Source: an uncultured Pelagibacteraceae bacterium (lineage in GTDB: Bacteria; Pseudomonadota; Alphaproteobacteria; Pelagibacterales; Pelagibacteraceae). From it: a stretch of 64,000 bases of DNA. The translations under genes were made by a program, and so were the position numbers. The stretch spans positions 62,001-126,000 of the forward strand of contig CACJBA010000002.1 of assembly GCA_902591535.1 (NCBI GenBank), in the 5' to 3' direction. A model generated the notes under the pieces. The model was not told the DNA's origin. It worked only from the letters and a program-made list of their open reading frames with translations, and did no database searches. This document shows, one piece after another, positions 8,924 to 18,369 of this stretch. Each line of letters starts with the position of its first letter. Positions within the stretch are counted from its first letter, which is position 1.

Positions 8924-10674
8924 TAAAATGTTTTAATTTTTATTTTTTTACTGTTGTCATTATTATTATCTTTTTCAAAATCTATTACTTTAATAATTTT
9001 ATTTTCTGCGACATTTTTATTTTCAGAGAATTTAACTTGTTTATTATTTATATCTGTATTTTTTAATGATGAAATTTTTGTCTCACCTATTCCAGCAGTC
9101 TGACCAAACATACCCTCTAATAAAGTATCTGCATTTATCTTTTCATTTTCAAAAATATCAAAAACTGTTCCATTTCTAAAAACTATAACTTTTGGACATA
9201 GGCCTATAAATTCCTCTAGTTCACTAGATAAAAAAATTACTGTATTTCCTTCTTCCACAAAGTTTCTTAAATGAACATAAAGATCTCTTTTGGTGCTAAC
9301 ATCTATTCCTCTTGCCGGATCGTTTAAAATTAAAACTTTAGGATGTTGAGCAAATGATCTTGCTATCATCACCTTTTGCTGATTCCCACCACTCAGCGAA
9401 GTAATTAAGTTATCTCTTGGGCCAGTTTTGATGCTTAACCTATCTACTTCCCAATCAAAAATTCCATTTAACTCTAGCCAATCAACAAAACCTAAGAAAC
9501 CAGCTCTGCTTGTTTTTTTATATAAAGGAACTACTAAATTTTCATAAATACTTAAGTTTGGAAGAATTCCCTCTTTTTTTCTATCGCCTGAAACAAATGA
9601 TATCCCATTTTTTTTTGCATCATCTAAAGTATTATATTTTATAAATTTTCCATTTCCGTCTGATATTTGTGTAATGCCTCCATGAGATTCTTGAACCCCA
9701 GCTAAAATTTTAACAAAGTCATCTTGTCCATTTCCGTCTAGTCCAGTTACTCCAACAATCTCTCCACGTTTAACTTCAAAATTAACGGGCTTACTTTCAG
9801 GCCAAACGACTAGATTTTCTGCTCTCATAACTACATTTTCCGTTTTTGTTTGTACTGCAACAGATTTAGATTTTTCTCCACTTTCGGCTCTTCCAGTCAT
9901 TAAGCCTATAAGATTTTTTTCGTTAAGATCTTTTTTTTCTAAAACCCCAACATCTTTTCCATCTCTCATAACCGTAGCCTTATCACTAATTCTAACCAAT
10001 TCTGCAATTCTGTGTGTTACGATAAAAACTGCTACTCCATTCTCTTTTAGCTCGCGCATTTTTTTGAATAGTCTTTCTGTTGAGTCAAAGTCTAAAGCTG
10101 CAGAAGATTCATCTAAAATTAATAATTTTGTATTTTCTCTTAGAAAGGCTCTAGCAATTGTTATCCATGCTTTTATTGGTAAAGAAAGATTAAAAGCTTG
10201 CGTATATGGGTCTACATATTCACCAACAAGATCTTCCATAATTTCTTGGGCTTTAATTACTTTTTCTCTTTGTGTTAAGTTTTTATACCAAAAATCGTCA
10301 GAACCAACGAACAGGTTATCTACTACAGATGCCTCTTCAGCAATCATAACTTCTTGAAATACTGTAGCTATACCCATGTTTCTGGCCATAACAGGCGAAG
10401 TAGGGGTCTGACCCATTACCGAAACTTTACCTTTATCTATTGGTAAAACTCCTGATAAAACTTTAGCTAGTGTACTTTTACCACAACCATTTCCTCCAAC
10501 GATTGCATGTATCTCACCAAAATTTGCACTAAAATTTACACCGTTTAATGCTTTAGTAACTCCAAAATATTTATGAACATCTTGAACGTAAATATCACCA
10601 ACTACTGCATTAGAATTATTTGACAGCGCCTCTTTTTGTGAGGCGCTGTTCATATTGTTTTTTTCTGCACTCAT
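8923..10674 (-). CDS. Sugar-type ABC transporter ATP-binding protein (two ABC domains, RbsA/MglA-like) with C-terminal tail
   Basis: Walker A GGNGCGKST; LSGGNQQKVMIARSFAQHPKVLILNDPARGIDV; C-terminal extension KIIKVIDFEK...KKIKIKTF. Confidence 0.9.
   Translation of the reverse strand: MSAEKNNMNSASQKEALSNNSNAVVGDIYVQDVHKYFGVTKALNGVNFSANFGEIHAIVGGNGCGKSTLAKVLSGVLPIDKGKVSVMGQTPTSPVMARNMGIATVFQEVMIAEEASVVDNLFVGSDDFWYKNLTQREKVIKAQEIMEDLVGEYVDPYTQAFNLSLPIKAWITIARAFLRENTKLLILDESSAALDFDSTERLFKKMRELKENGVAVFIVTHRIAELVRISDKATVMRDGKDVGVLEKKDLNEKNLIGLMTGRAESGEKSKSVAVQTKTENVVMRAENLVVWPESKPVNFEVKRGEIVGVTGLDGNGQDDFVKILAGVQESHGGITQISDGNGKFIKYNTLDDAKKNGISFVSGDRKKEGILPNLSIYENLVVPLYKKTSRAGFLGFVDWLELNGIFDWEVDRLSIKTGPRDNLITSLSGGNQQKVMIARSFAQHPKVLILNDPARGIDVSTKRDLYVHLRNFVEEGNTVIFLSSELEEFIGLCPKVIVFRNGTVFDIFENEKINADTLLEGMFGQTAGIGETKISSLKNTDINNKQVKFSENKNVAENKIIKVIDFEKDNNNDNSKKIKIKTF
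10623..10649 (-). other. 10-bp perfect inverted repeat (ACAGCGCCTC / GAGGCGCTGT, 7-nt loop) inside the 5' end of the ABC ATPase ORF
   Basis: acagcgcctc tttttgt gaggcgctgt. Confidence 0.9.
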
Positions 10675-10692
10675 ACCCTTTTTGCAAAAGTA

Positions 10693-11910
10693 TTAGTGTG
10701 AACTTATATCGTATTTTTCTGGGTCAGAAGGATTATCAAAGAACGCTTCGATATATGATCGAGGTGCCCATTTATCCATTCCTGGGTTATCCCAACCTGT
10801 AGAATTTCTATCACAATCTTCATTTAAGATTTGTTTAATTTCATCGAAATTCTTAGTTGCCGGACCAACCAGTATTGATTGGATTCTAGGACCTTGACCT
10901 TGAAGTGTTCTCATCATTACTTCCATTCCTAACTCGATTTCATCTCCTGGAGGCCATGCATATATTGCTTCATCAATATATCCTGGGTTTTGTCTCCAAT
11001 AACAAAGTGCACCCAATTCACCTCCTAAAGCAATTGGTGGAATAGGGTCTCTTCCAGATTGAAGTAATGCTTGAAGAGTTCCTGTTTCTCCAGATGATTG
11101 AACTGCAATACCATCAACTTTTTTAGTATTAGTTGATAGCCATTGTGAAAGTTCTTTCTGAGCAATTTGTGAAGTCCAGTTGTGCGCTAATTGTCCAACA
11201 ACATTTACATCTGGGTACTCTGCTAAAGCAGCTAATACACCTTTGTTTTGTTGGTCAGAAGCTGAATAGCCTGGAATTCCTTCCATTACTATAACATTCC
11301 CTTTTTCACCAATTAACTCAGCCATCCAAGCACCCACATAATAACCAACTAATCTATAATTTACAGATGTGTTGATTGAATAAGGTGATGTTGTAAAGCC
11401 AGTAAATGAAAGTGTAGGTATACCTTTTTCCCAACCATATTTAATGGTTGTGTTAAGAGCAGTAATGTTTGAACAACAAATAATGATAGCATCAACTTTT
11501 CCTCCATCTATCATTTGTCTCATTTGTTGAATTTGAAGTGAATCGTCTAAGTTTGATTGAGTAATGACTATTTCATCAACCATTCCAAGAGCTTTCCATT
11601 TCGGATAAACAACTTCCATTAATCTTTCCATGGCACCTTTACGCCATGTGTTACCTGCATAAGTACTAGCATAACCAATAGTCCATGGTGGTTTTCTAGG
11701 ACTTTTCCAGTTTCTCATGACAGCTTCCCCTAAAGGCTGATCACTATCCATGAAATCCATGTTATATACATAATCTCTCATATCTTGAGGCACTTTACTT
11801 AGACATTCGGTACAAACTTCTTGCGACGACGCCGTAGAAAAAATACCCATAAACCATGAGAAGAGAATGACATAAATATATTTTCTTATTTTCATAGTTT
11901 CTCCTTTCAA
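10693..11910 (-). CDS. Periplasmic substrate-binding protein, sugar ABC type (Peripla_BP_4/RbsB-like)
   Basis: Signal peptide; GGKVDAIIICCSN, GNVIVMEGIPGYSASDQQNKG; first gene of the transporter operon. Confidence 0.85.
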   Translation of the reverse strand: MKGETMKIRKYIYVILFSWFMGIFSTASSQEVCTECLSKVPQDMRDYVYNMDFMDSDQPLGEAVMRNWKSPRKPPWTIGYASTYAGNTWRKGAMERLMEVVYPKWKALGMVDEIVITQSNLDDSLQIQQMRQMIDGGKVDAIIICCSNITALNTTIKYGWEKGIPTLSFTGFTTSPYSINTSVNYRLVGYYVGAWMAELIGEKGNVIVMEGIPGYSASDQQNKGVLAALAEYPDVNVVGQLAHNWTSQIAQKELSQWLSTNTKKVDGIAVQSSGETGTLQALLQSGRDPIPPIALGGELGALCYWRQNPGYIDEAIYAWPPGDEIELGMEVMMRTLQGQGPRIQSILVGPATKNFDEIKQILNEDCDRNSTGWDNPGMDKWAPRSYIEAFFDNPSDPEKYDISSH

Positions 11911-12097
11911 ATTTATTTATCTTCTCACTTATAAATTAAGATATCCAGGATTTATTAATTTCTAGTTTTTATATATAAATTTTATAACTAAAATTTTTGT
12001 TTGTTTTTAACAATAAAAATATACTAAGTTTAATGATAAACTATTTAATAATATTTTCTAATTAGAGTTGTATCTATAGAATAATATTAATTTTTTT

Positions 12098-12409
12098 ATG
12101 AAAAAATATTTTTTTAGCTTAATAATTTTTTTATCTTTTTTTTCAGTTTCGTTTGCAGATTACAAATTAGAACCAACAAATTGTACTGCAAAGAAAAAAG
12201 ATAATTGTGGAGCTTATCTTTATAATATTAAAACTGGTTCAACTTTTTTTTGTACTTCAGATAAGTGTACAGAAATTTTAGAAGCTTTGGAGGGAGAAGT
12301 TGAAGTGGAAGCATCAGGAAAAAAAGAATCAAAAAAATCTAAAATTCCTAAATTTGGAAAAAAGGAAAAGAAAAAATCTAAAATTCCAAAATTTAAAAAA
12401 TCAAATTAA
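12098..12409 (+). CDS. Small secreted protein with duplicated polycationic C-terminus (KKSKIPKF repeats)
   Basis: Signal peptide MKKYFFSLIIFLSFFSVSFA; 4 Cys; repeat KKSKIPKFGKKEKKKSKIPKFKK. Confidence 0.7.
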   Translation: MKKYFFSLIIFLSFFSVSFADYKLEPTNCTAKKKDNCGAYLYNIKTGSTFFCTSDKCTEILEALEGEVEVEASGKKESKKSKIPKFGKKEKKKSKIPKFKKSN

Positions 12410-12867
12410 TTATTTTTTTTAGTTTCAGAAATAGTTGTTTCAATAGCAGCTCTGATCTCGTTACAAAAATTTAAATCATCACCAATGAAGGTCCCTTTAA
12501 AGAAACTTTTATTTATAACACCATTAACTCTCATAAAATCCATATAATCCTTGGTTAAGGTATCTACATCGAAAAAATATTTTTTTTCAGCATCTTGTTG
12601 TGAAATATTATCGATCTTCATTAAAACTAGCACACCAAAAGGATATAAATAATTTGCTGATTTATAAAATTCTTCTGCTAAATCTTTATGTTCAGTTTTG
12701 ATTAATTCTGTTACAGCAGAATTTATAGATACGCATCCTTTTATTATCTTATACGTTAATTTATCATCTTCTAGTATCTCTTGTAAATTGTAGAAACCTA
12801 ATCTTTCTATTTTTTCAGCTGATAATGGGGTGGTTAATAAAAAAAAGATAATTAATATTTTTCTCAT
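12406..12867 (-). CDS. Putative secreted protein, unknown function
   Basis: Signal peptide MRKILIIFFLLTTPLSA; stop codon overlaps the convergent gene stop. Confidence 0.7.
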   Translation of the reverse strand: MRKILIIFFLLTTPLSAEKIERLGFYNLQEILEDDKLTYKIIKGCVSINSAVTELIKTEHKDLAEEFYKSANYLYPFGVLVLMKIDNISQQDAEKKYFFDVDTLTKDYMDFMRVNGVINKSFFKGTFIGDDLNFCNEIRAAIETTISETKKNN

Positions 12868-12868
12868 A

Positions 12869-13603
12869 TTAATTCCTATAACTTATATCTTCCATATCTA
12901 GTATTTTTTTTATTTCATTAAAATATTGTTCGCCCATGTTTACAGGGTAATTCTCCCATTCTTGAGCAGTTTTTTCTGCAGTTTTTGAGTCAACAATATT
13001 TAATTCTTTATTTGTTGATAATGCTGTTAAATAAGTTTCACAGGCCTTTTCAAAGTAATATAATTTATCAAAAGCTTCAGCTACAGTTTGTCCAACACTC
13101 AATATCCCATGATTTGCTAAAAGTAACATTGAATTATTTCCAATAGCTAAAGCCATTTTATTAGACTCTTCCTCAAAACCAAGACCTCCAAACTCGTTAT
13201 AAATAGAAATTCTATTATAAAATCTCATAGTATTTTGATCTATTGGTTTTAAAGTAGGATCTTTTAAAGCTGATAAAGCTGTCGCATATTTTGAATGCAC
13301 ATGAAGAATGCAACGTGCATGGGGAACTTTTTTATGAATTGTACCGTGAATATTAAGAGCAGTTGGATCAACTATCTCAGGTTTATTTTTCAAGTCTTTA
13401 AAATCATCTTGTTTAACTAAAACTAAATCACTTGCTTTAATTTTGCTAAAATGTAATCCAGATCCATTAACATAAAAATCATTTGAATTGGGAAGACAAA
13501 CACTAAAATGATTAGCAATTCCCTCATTCATATTTAATCTTGCAGTCCATCTAAATGCTGCGGCTAAGTCATGTTTTAATTCATTTATTTTCATTTTTAT
13601 CAA
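12869..13603 (-). CDS. Class II aldolase/adducin family protein
   Basis: NEGIANHFSVCLP, HGTIHKKVPHARCILHVHSKYATALSAL, LLLANHGILSVG. Confidence 0.88.
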   Translation of the reverse strand: MIKMKINELKHDLAAAFRWTARLNMNEGIANHFSVCLPNSNDFYVNGSGLHFSKIKASDLVLVKQDDFKDLKNKPEIVDPTALNIHGTIHKKVPHARCILHVHSKYATALSALKDPTLKPIDQNTMRFYNRISIYNEFGGLGFEEESNKMALAIGNNSMLLLANHGILSVGQTVAEAFDKLYYFEKACETYLTALSTNKELNIVDSKTAEKTAQEWENYPVNMGEQYFNEIKKILDMEDISYRN

Positions 13604-13628
13604 TCTAGAGTATATTTTTAATTATCAA

Positions 13629-14516
13629 ATGAACAATAAAGTATTTATATCTTGCGCTGTTACTGGATCAGGAGATACAGCAAGTAAGCATCCAGATTTA
13701 CCAAAAACACCTGAACAAATTGCAAGAGCATCAATTGAAGCTGCAAAAGCAGGAGCAGCCATAGCACATATACATGTAAGGGAAGAAGATGGAACACCGA
13801 GTAGAAGATTAGAATTATATAAAGAAGTTGTGGATAGGGTTCGCTCAAGTGATACAGACGTAATTCTAAATTTAACAACTGGTATGGGTGGCGATTTAGA
13901 TATAGGCCAAGGCAAAAATCCTTTAGAATTTGGACCTCTGACTGATATGGCAAATGTAATGGAAAGAATTGCAAACGCAGAACAATTTTTACCTGAAATA
14001 TGCACACTAGATTGTGGAACTTTAAATTTTGGTGACAGTTCAGTTATAACAGTCAACACGCCTAACGATTTAAGGAAGGCTGCAAAACGATTGAAAGAAA
14101 TTAAAGTTAAACCAGAAATAGAAGCATTTGATTTAGGAAATATGTGGTTTGGAGCACAATTATATAAAGAAGGTTTACTAGATGATCCACCAATGTTTCA
14201 AATGTGTTTAGGAATTCCTTGGGGCGCACCTGCAACACCATTAGCAATGCAAGCAATGAAAGATATTATGCCGAAAGAAGGTGTATGGTCAGGCTTTGCA
14301 ATTTCAAAAAATGAAATGCCATTTGTAGCGCAAACTGTAATAATGGGAGGTAATCCTAGAGTGGGTCTAGAAGATAATTTGTATTTATCTAAAGGAAAAT
14401 TAGCAACAAATGCTCAATTAGTTGAAAAAGCAATCAGAATTGTTGAAGATCTAGGTATTTCGACAATGACGCCAGCAGAAACAAGAGAGAAGTTAAAACT
14501 TGTTAAACACAAGTAA
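13629..14516 (+). CDS. Beta-keto acid cleavage enzyme (BKACE/DUF849), probable 3-dehydrocarnitine cleavage
   Basis: FISCAVTGSGDTASKHPDLPKTPEQIARASIEAAKAGAAIAHIHVR; adjacent carnitine dehydrogenase-like gene. Confidence 0.88.
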   Translation: MNNKVFISCAVTGSGDTASKHPDLPKTPEQIARASIEAAKAGAAIAHIHVREEDGTPSRRLELYKEVVDRVRSSDTDVILNLTTGMGGDLDIGQGKNPLEFGPLTDMANVMERIANAEQFLPEICTLDCGTLNFGDSSVITVNTPNDLRKAAKRLKEIKVKPEIEAFDLGNMWFGAQLYKEGLLDDPPMFQMCLGIPWGAPATPLAMQAMKDIMPKEGVWSGFAISKNEMPFVAQTVIMGGNPRVGLEDNLYLSKGKLATNAQLVEKAIRIVEDLGISTMTPAETREKLKLVKHK

Positions 14517-15457
14517 TGTCGAGTATTAAAAAAGTTGCAATAATTGGCACAGGTGTAATCGGAACAGGGTGGATCATCCGTTGTTTAGCTCATGATAAAA
14601 TTGTTTATGCGTACGACAAAGATATTAAGTTAAAAAAAAATTTAATATCAGAAATAAAAAGAACTTGGCCATTTGTAAAAAAACTTTTTAATAAAAAAAA
14701 ATTAAATCTAAAAAATTTTCATTTTTTCACCTCAATTGAAAAAACACTTAAAGATGCAGATTTTATTCAAGAATGTGCAACAGAAAATTATTTGTTAAAA
14801 ACTAAATTGATGAGTATTATTGGAAAATACGCAAAATCTAATTCAATAATTGCTTCAAGTTCATCTGGTTTATTACCAACAAGAATTTATTCAAAATGCA
14901 AAAATCCAGAGAGAGGTATAATTGGACACCCTTTTAATCCTGTTTATCTTTTACCTGCTGTGGAAATTGTTCCAGGTAAAAAAACCTTAAGAAAAAATTC
15001 AAATTTGGCTAAAAAATTTTATAAATCAATTTCAATGAATCCAATTATGTTAAAGAATGAATTACCTGGATATTTGTCTGATAGATTACAGGAAGCTTTG
15101 TGGAGAGAGGGGCTTCATATTATAAATGAGGGATATGCAACTACAGAGGAATTAGATAGAGCAATTGAAGATGGTCCTGGATTAAGATGGTCATTAATGG
15201 GAACATTCTTAACTTTTCATCTTGCCGGTGGAAAAACAGGAATGAAACACATGCTTGAGCAATTTGGTCCTGCTTTAAAATTACCTTGGACTAAACTAAA
15301 AGCACCAAAACTTACAAAAAAACTATCGTCAAGACTTATTTCAGGAACAAAGAAACAAGCAAAAGGAAAATCTATTATAAAAATATCAAATATAAGAGAT
15401 CAATACTTAGTGGATCTTCAAAAACTTAGAAAGAAGTACGAAAAAAACCTAAGATAA
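14516..15457 (+). CDS. 3-hydroxyacyl-CoA dehydrogenase family, probable carnitine 3-dehydrogenase
   Basis: VAIIGTGVIGTGWIIRCLA, IGHPFNPVYLLPAVEIVPG; start overlaps BKACE stop (TAATG). Confidence 0.82.
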   Translation: MSSIKKVAIIGTGVIGTGWIIRCLAHDKIVYAYDKDIKLKKNLISEIKRTWPFVKKLFNKKKLNLKNFHFFTSIEKTLKDADFIQECATENYLLKTKLMSIIGKYAKSNSIIASSSSGLLPTRIYSKCKNPERGIIGHPFNPVYLLPAVEIVPGKKTLRKNSNLAKKFYKSISMNPIMLKNELPGYLSDRLQEALWREGLHIINEGYATTEELDRAIEDGPGLRWSLMGTFLTFHLAGGKTGMKHMLEQFGPALKLPWTKLKAPKLTKKLSSRLISGTKKQAKGKSIIKISNIRDQYLVDLQKLRKKYEKNLR

Positions 15458-15458
15458 A

Positions 15459-16247
15459 TTAATCGTTTCTCTCTGTATTGCCGTCGACAGAAATCACTTG
15501 TCCTGAAACTTTACTTGAATCATCTGAAATTAAAAAAGCACACATCTTTCCAATATCTTCTTCAAGAATCCATTTTTTCATCGAGCTCATTGAAATAAAA
15601 TCTTTTTCTATTCTTTTAGATGAAACCCTAGTAAATTTTGCTTTATCTCTTATTACTCTTTTCATTCTCTCACCTTTTATTGAACCAGGGCATACTGCGT
15701 TAACTCTTATATTGAATTTTCCAAGTTCCATAGCGAGTGTTTTGGTAATTCCAATAATTGCCCATTTACTCGCAGCATAAGGAGATCTTAAAGGAAAACC
15801 TAGTATTCCAGCAGTAGATGAAATATTTATTATTGAACCATTTTTAGATTTTTTTAATAGAGGTATAGTTTTTTTAGTAAAATAAAAATGACTATTAACA
15901 TCTACTTGAATAGTTCTTTCCCAGTCTTGAGATTTTAATTTTTCTAGAGATCCAGTTGGTCCAGCAATCCCAACATTATTTATTAAAGCATCAATTTTTT
16001 TTGTTTTCTTACTTATTTTTTTAAACAAATCCATTACTTGGGTTTCATCTGCAGCATCACAATAGAATGTAAATAGTTTTTTATTTATAAGAGGATGTTT
16101 GTTTAGTTTATTTAAGGATTTATTATCAATATCACAAAGATACACATATGCTCCACGTGAAAGACAAATCTTAGCAGTTGCTAAACCAATACCAGATGCA
16201 CCCGCAGAAATTATTATTTTTTTATTCTTTAATGATTGATTAATCAT
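15459..16247 (-). CDS. SDR family oxidoreductase
   Basis: ISAGASGIGLATAKICLSRGA, LINNVGIAG, YAASKWAIIGITKTLAMELG. Confidence 0.88.
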   Translation of the reverse strand: MINQSLKNKKIIISAGASGIGLATAKICLSRGAYVYLCDIDNKSLNKLNKHPLINKKLFTFYCDAADETQVMDLFKKISKKTKKIDALINNVGIAGPTGSLEKLKSQDWERTIQVDVNSHFYFTKKTIPLLKKSKNGSIINISSTAGILGFPLRSPYAASKWAIIGITKTLAMELGKFNIRVNAVCPGSIKGERMKRVIRDKAKFTRVSSKRIEKDFISMSSMKKWILEEDIGKMCAFLISDDSSKVSGQVISVDGNTERND

Positions 16248-16250
16248 TAA

Positions 16251-17276
16251 TTACGATTTTGTTAATGATGTCTGTAATTCTTTATTAGATATATAACCTT
16301 TAACATTTCCACTTTTGTCAACTACTTCACAATTAGAATTGGAGCATACAATTTGCGGTAAAAATTCCTCTATAAATTGATCTTCATTTACTTTTATTAA
16401 GTTAGATTTATCAATGTCATTAGCTTCATTAATGCTCTTCATAATAATTTTAGCTTTAATTACTTTTGCTCTATTCACATCTTTTACAAATGCTTTAACG
16501 TAATCATCAGCTGGATTCATAATGATATCAACTGGAGTTCCTACTTGAACTAATTTTCCAGCATTTAATATTCCAATATGGTCTCCAAGTCTTAAAGACT
16601 CATCCAAATCGTGAGTAATAAATACAATTGTTTTTTTTAATTCTGATTGAAGATCTAGCAATTGTTTTTGCATATCACTTCTTATTAATGGGTCTAATGC
16701 ACTAAAAGCTTCATCCATTAACATTATATCACTGTCTGTTGCTAAAGCTCTTGCAAGACCAACACGCTGCTGCATACCACCTGATAATTGATTTGGAAAT
16801 TGATTTTCAAAACCATTTAAACCAACTGCCTCAATTTTTTCCATGGCAGTCTTATTTATTTCTTCCAATGGTTTTCCTTGCATTTCTAATCCATAGCCAA
16901 CATTTTGAATAACTGTTTTATGTGGAAATAGACCGAACCTTTGAAAAACCATACTCATCTTATGTCTTCTAAAATCAATTAGTTGTTCTTTATTGAAAGA
17001 CATAACGTTATTTCCTTCTACTATTATTTCACCATCAGTAGGATCGATTAATCTATTTAAATGTCTAATTAGTGTTGATTTTCCAGAGCCAGACAAACCC
17101 ATACAAACAAAAGTTTCACCTTCTTCTATTTTTAATGAAACATTATCAAGCCCAACTGTATGACCAGTTTGTTCTAATACCTCTTCTTTATTTGCACCAT
17201 TCTTTACCATTGGCATTACTGATTGAGGATTGCTACCAAAGATTTTATAAACATTATTAATCTCAATTTTAGACAT
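16251..17276 (-). CDS. proV: Glycine betaine/proline-type ABC transporter ATP-binding protein
   Basis: GLSGSGKSTLIRHLNRLIDPTDG, LSGGMQQRVGLARALA, C-terminal CBS-like region. Confidence 0.9.
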   Translation of the reverse strand: MSKIEINNVYKIFGSNPQSVMPMVKNGANKEEVLEQTGHTVGLDNVSLKIEEGETFVCMGLSGSGKSTLIRHLNRLIDPTDGEIIVEGNNVMSFNKEQLIDFRRHKMSMVFQRFGLFPHKTVIQNVGYGLEMQGKPLEEINKTAMEKIEAVGLNGFENQFPNQLSGGMQQRVGLARALATDSDIMLMDEAFSALDPLIRSDMQKQLLDLQSELKKTIVFITHDLDESLRLGDHIGILNAGKLVQVGTPVDIIMNPADDYVKAFVKDVNRAKVIKAKIIMKSINEANDIDKSNLIKVNEDQFIEEFLPQIVCSNSNCEVVDKSGNVKGYISNKELQTSLTKS

Positions 17277-18307
17277 TATTTACCTTTCTTTGTATTTGGT
17301 GCTGTTCTCTCTTGTAGAGTTTCTCCATAAGATTGAGTTATCCTATCAAGAACTATTGCTAAAAGTACAATTGCAATTCCAGCCTCAGCAGCCCTTCCTA
17401 CATTTAATTGTTGAAGACCAAGTAAAACTTCATCTCCCAAACCTCTAGTACCTATCATCGATGCAATAACAACCATTGCTAAAGCCATCATTGTGCACTG
17501 ATTTATACCTTGCATTATATTTGGTAAAGCTAATGGCATTTGTACGCCCCATAGCTTTTGTTTTTTACTTGCACCAAATGCATCTGCAGCTTCAATTACC
17601 TCAGTATCAACTAGCCTTATTCCTAAATCTGTAAGTCTTACTAAAGGAGGAACTGCATAAATAAATGTTGCTATAATCGCTGGAACTGCACCTAAGCCGA
17701 ATAACATAATACCTGGAATTAAGTAACAGAAACTAGGAATAGTTTGCATTAAATCTAAAACCGGTAAAATCACATTTCTTGTTCTTACACTTCTTGCCAT
17801 CGCTATTCCCAATGGGATGCCTGCAACAACACAAAGAAATATTCCAATTAACATTATAGCAGTTGTTTCAATTGCTTTTTGCCAAAATATTGGGTGAAGA
17901 AAACCTATAAAAAAAGTACAAAACCCTACAAACACTGTCGTTCCAACTTTTCTACCACTTGCAAAATAAGTTAGAACTACGACACCAAGTATAACCAATG
18001 GCCATGGAGCTTGAATTAAAAAGTTTTTTACAAGCATTAACATATATAAAAGAACATTATTAATAGCTTCAAATATGTACCCATATTTTTCGTTAAGTGT
18101 TTTAAAACCAACATTGATCCAATTCATTAATGGTAAATCTAACCACTTTGGCCATTTACCCCCTAACCAAGAAAAATCATTTAATAATTCTCCAATATTG
18201 TCAGGTTTTCTTTTTGATTGAGAATAGCTAGTTATTAATAACCACACAAAGATAACAAGCAAACCAATATTAAAAAATATTTTTTTATTTTTCTTTAATG
18301 CTTCCAT
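17276..18307 (-). CDS. proW: Glycine betaine/proline-type ABC transporter permease
   Basis: PLGIAMARS, LDLMQTIPSFCYLIPGIMLFGLGAVPAIIATFIYAVPPLVRLTDLGIR. Confidence 0.9.
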   Translation of the reverse strand: MEALKKNKKIFFNIGLLVIFVWLLITSYSQSKRKPDNIGELLNDFSWLGGKWPKWLDLPLMNWINVGFKTLNEKYGYIFEAINNVLLYMLMLVKNFLIQAPWPLVILGVVVLTYFASGRKVGTTVFVGFCTFFIGFLHPIFWQKAIETTAIMLIGIFLCVVAGIPLGIAMARSVRTRNVILPVLDLMQTIPSFCYLIPGIMLFGLGAVPAIIATFIYAVPPLVRLTDLGIRLVDTEVIEAADAFGASKKQKLWGVQMPLALPNIMQGINQCTMMALAMVVIASMIGTRGLGDEVLLGLQQLNVGRAAEAGIAIVLLAIVLDRITQSYGETLQERTAPNTKKGK

Positions 18308-18328
18308 ATTTATTTTTTACTTAAAGAA

Positions 18329-18346
18329 AGAGCCCCGAAGGGCTCT
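18329..18346 (-). terminator. Stem-loop with UUCG tetraloop between proX and proW
   Basis: Minus strand AGAGCCC-TTCG-GGGCTCT then TTTCTTT. Confidence 0.75.
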
Positions 18347-18369
18347 ATCTTATAAATTTAATTTAGTGA

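Noticed and set aside
8990-9060. Possible seventh copy of the Y-x3-D-x3-F motif in the ATPase tail (KFSENKNVAENKII)
   Set aside because: Needs a gap and lacks the Asp and second aromatic; similarity may be compositional.
13625-14059. 144-aa and 115-aa minus-strand ORFs
   Set aside because: Antisense to BKACE gene with clear family motifs.
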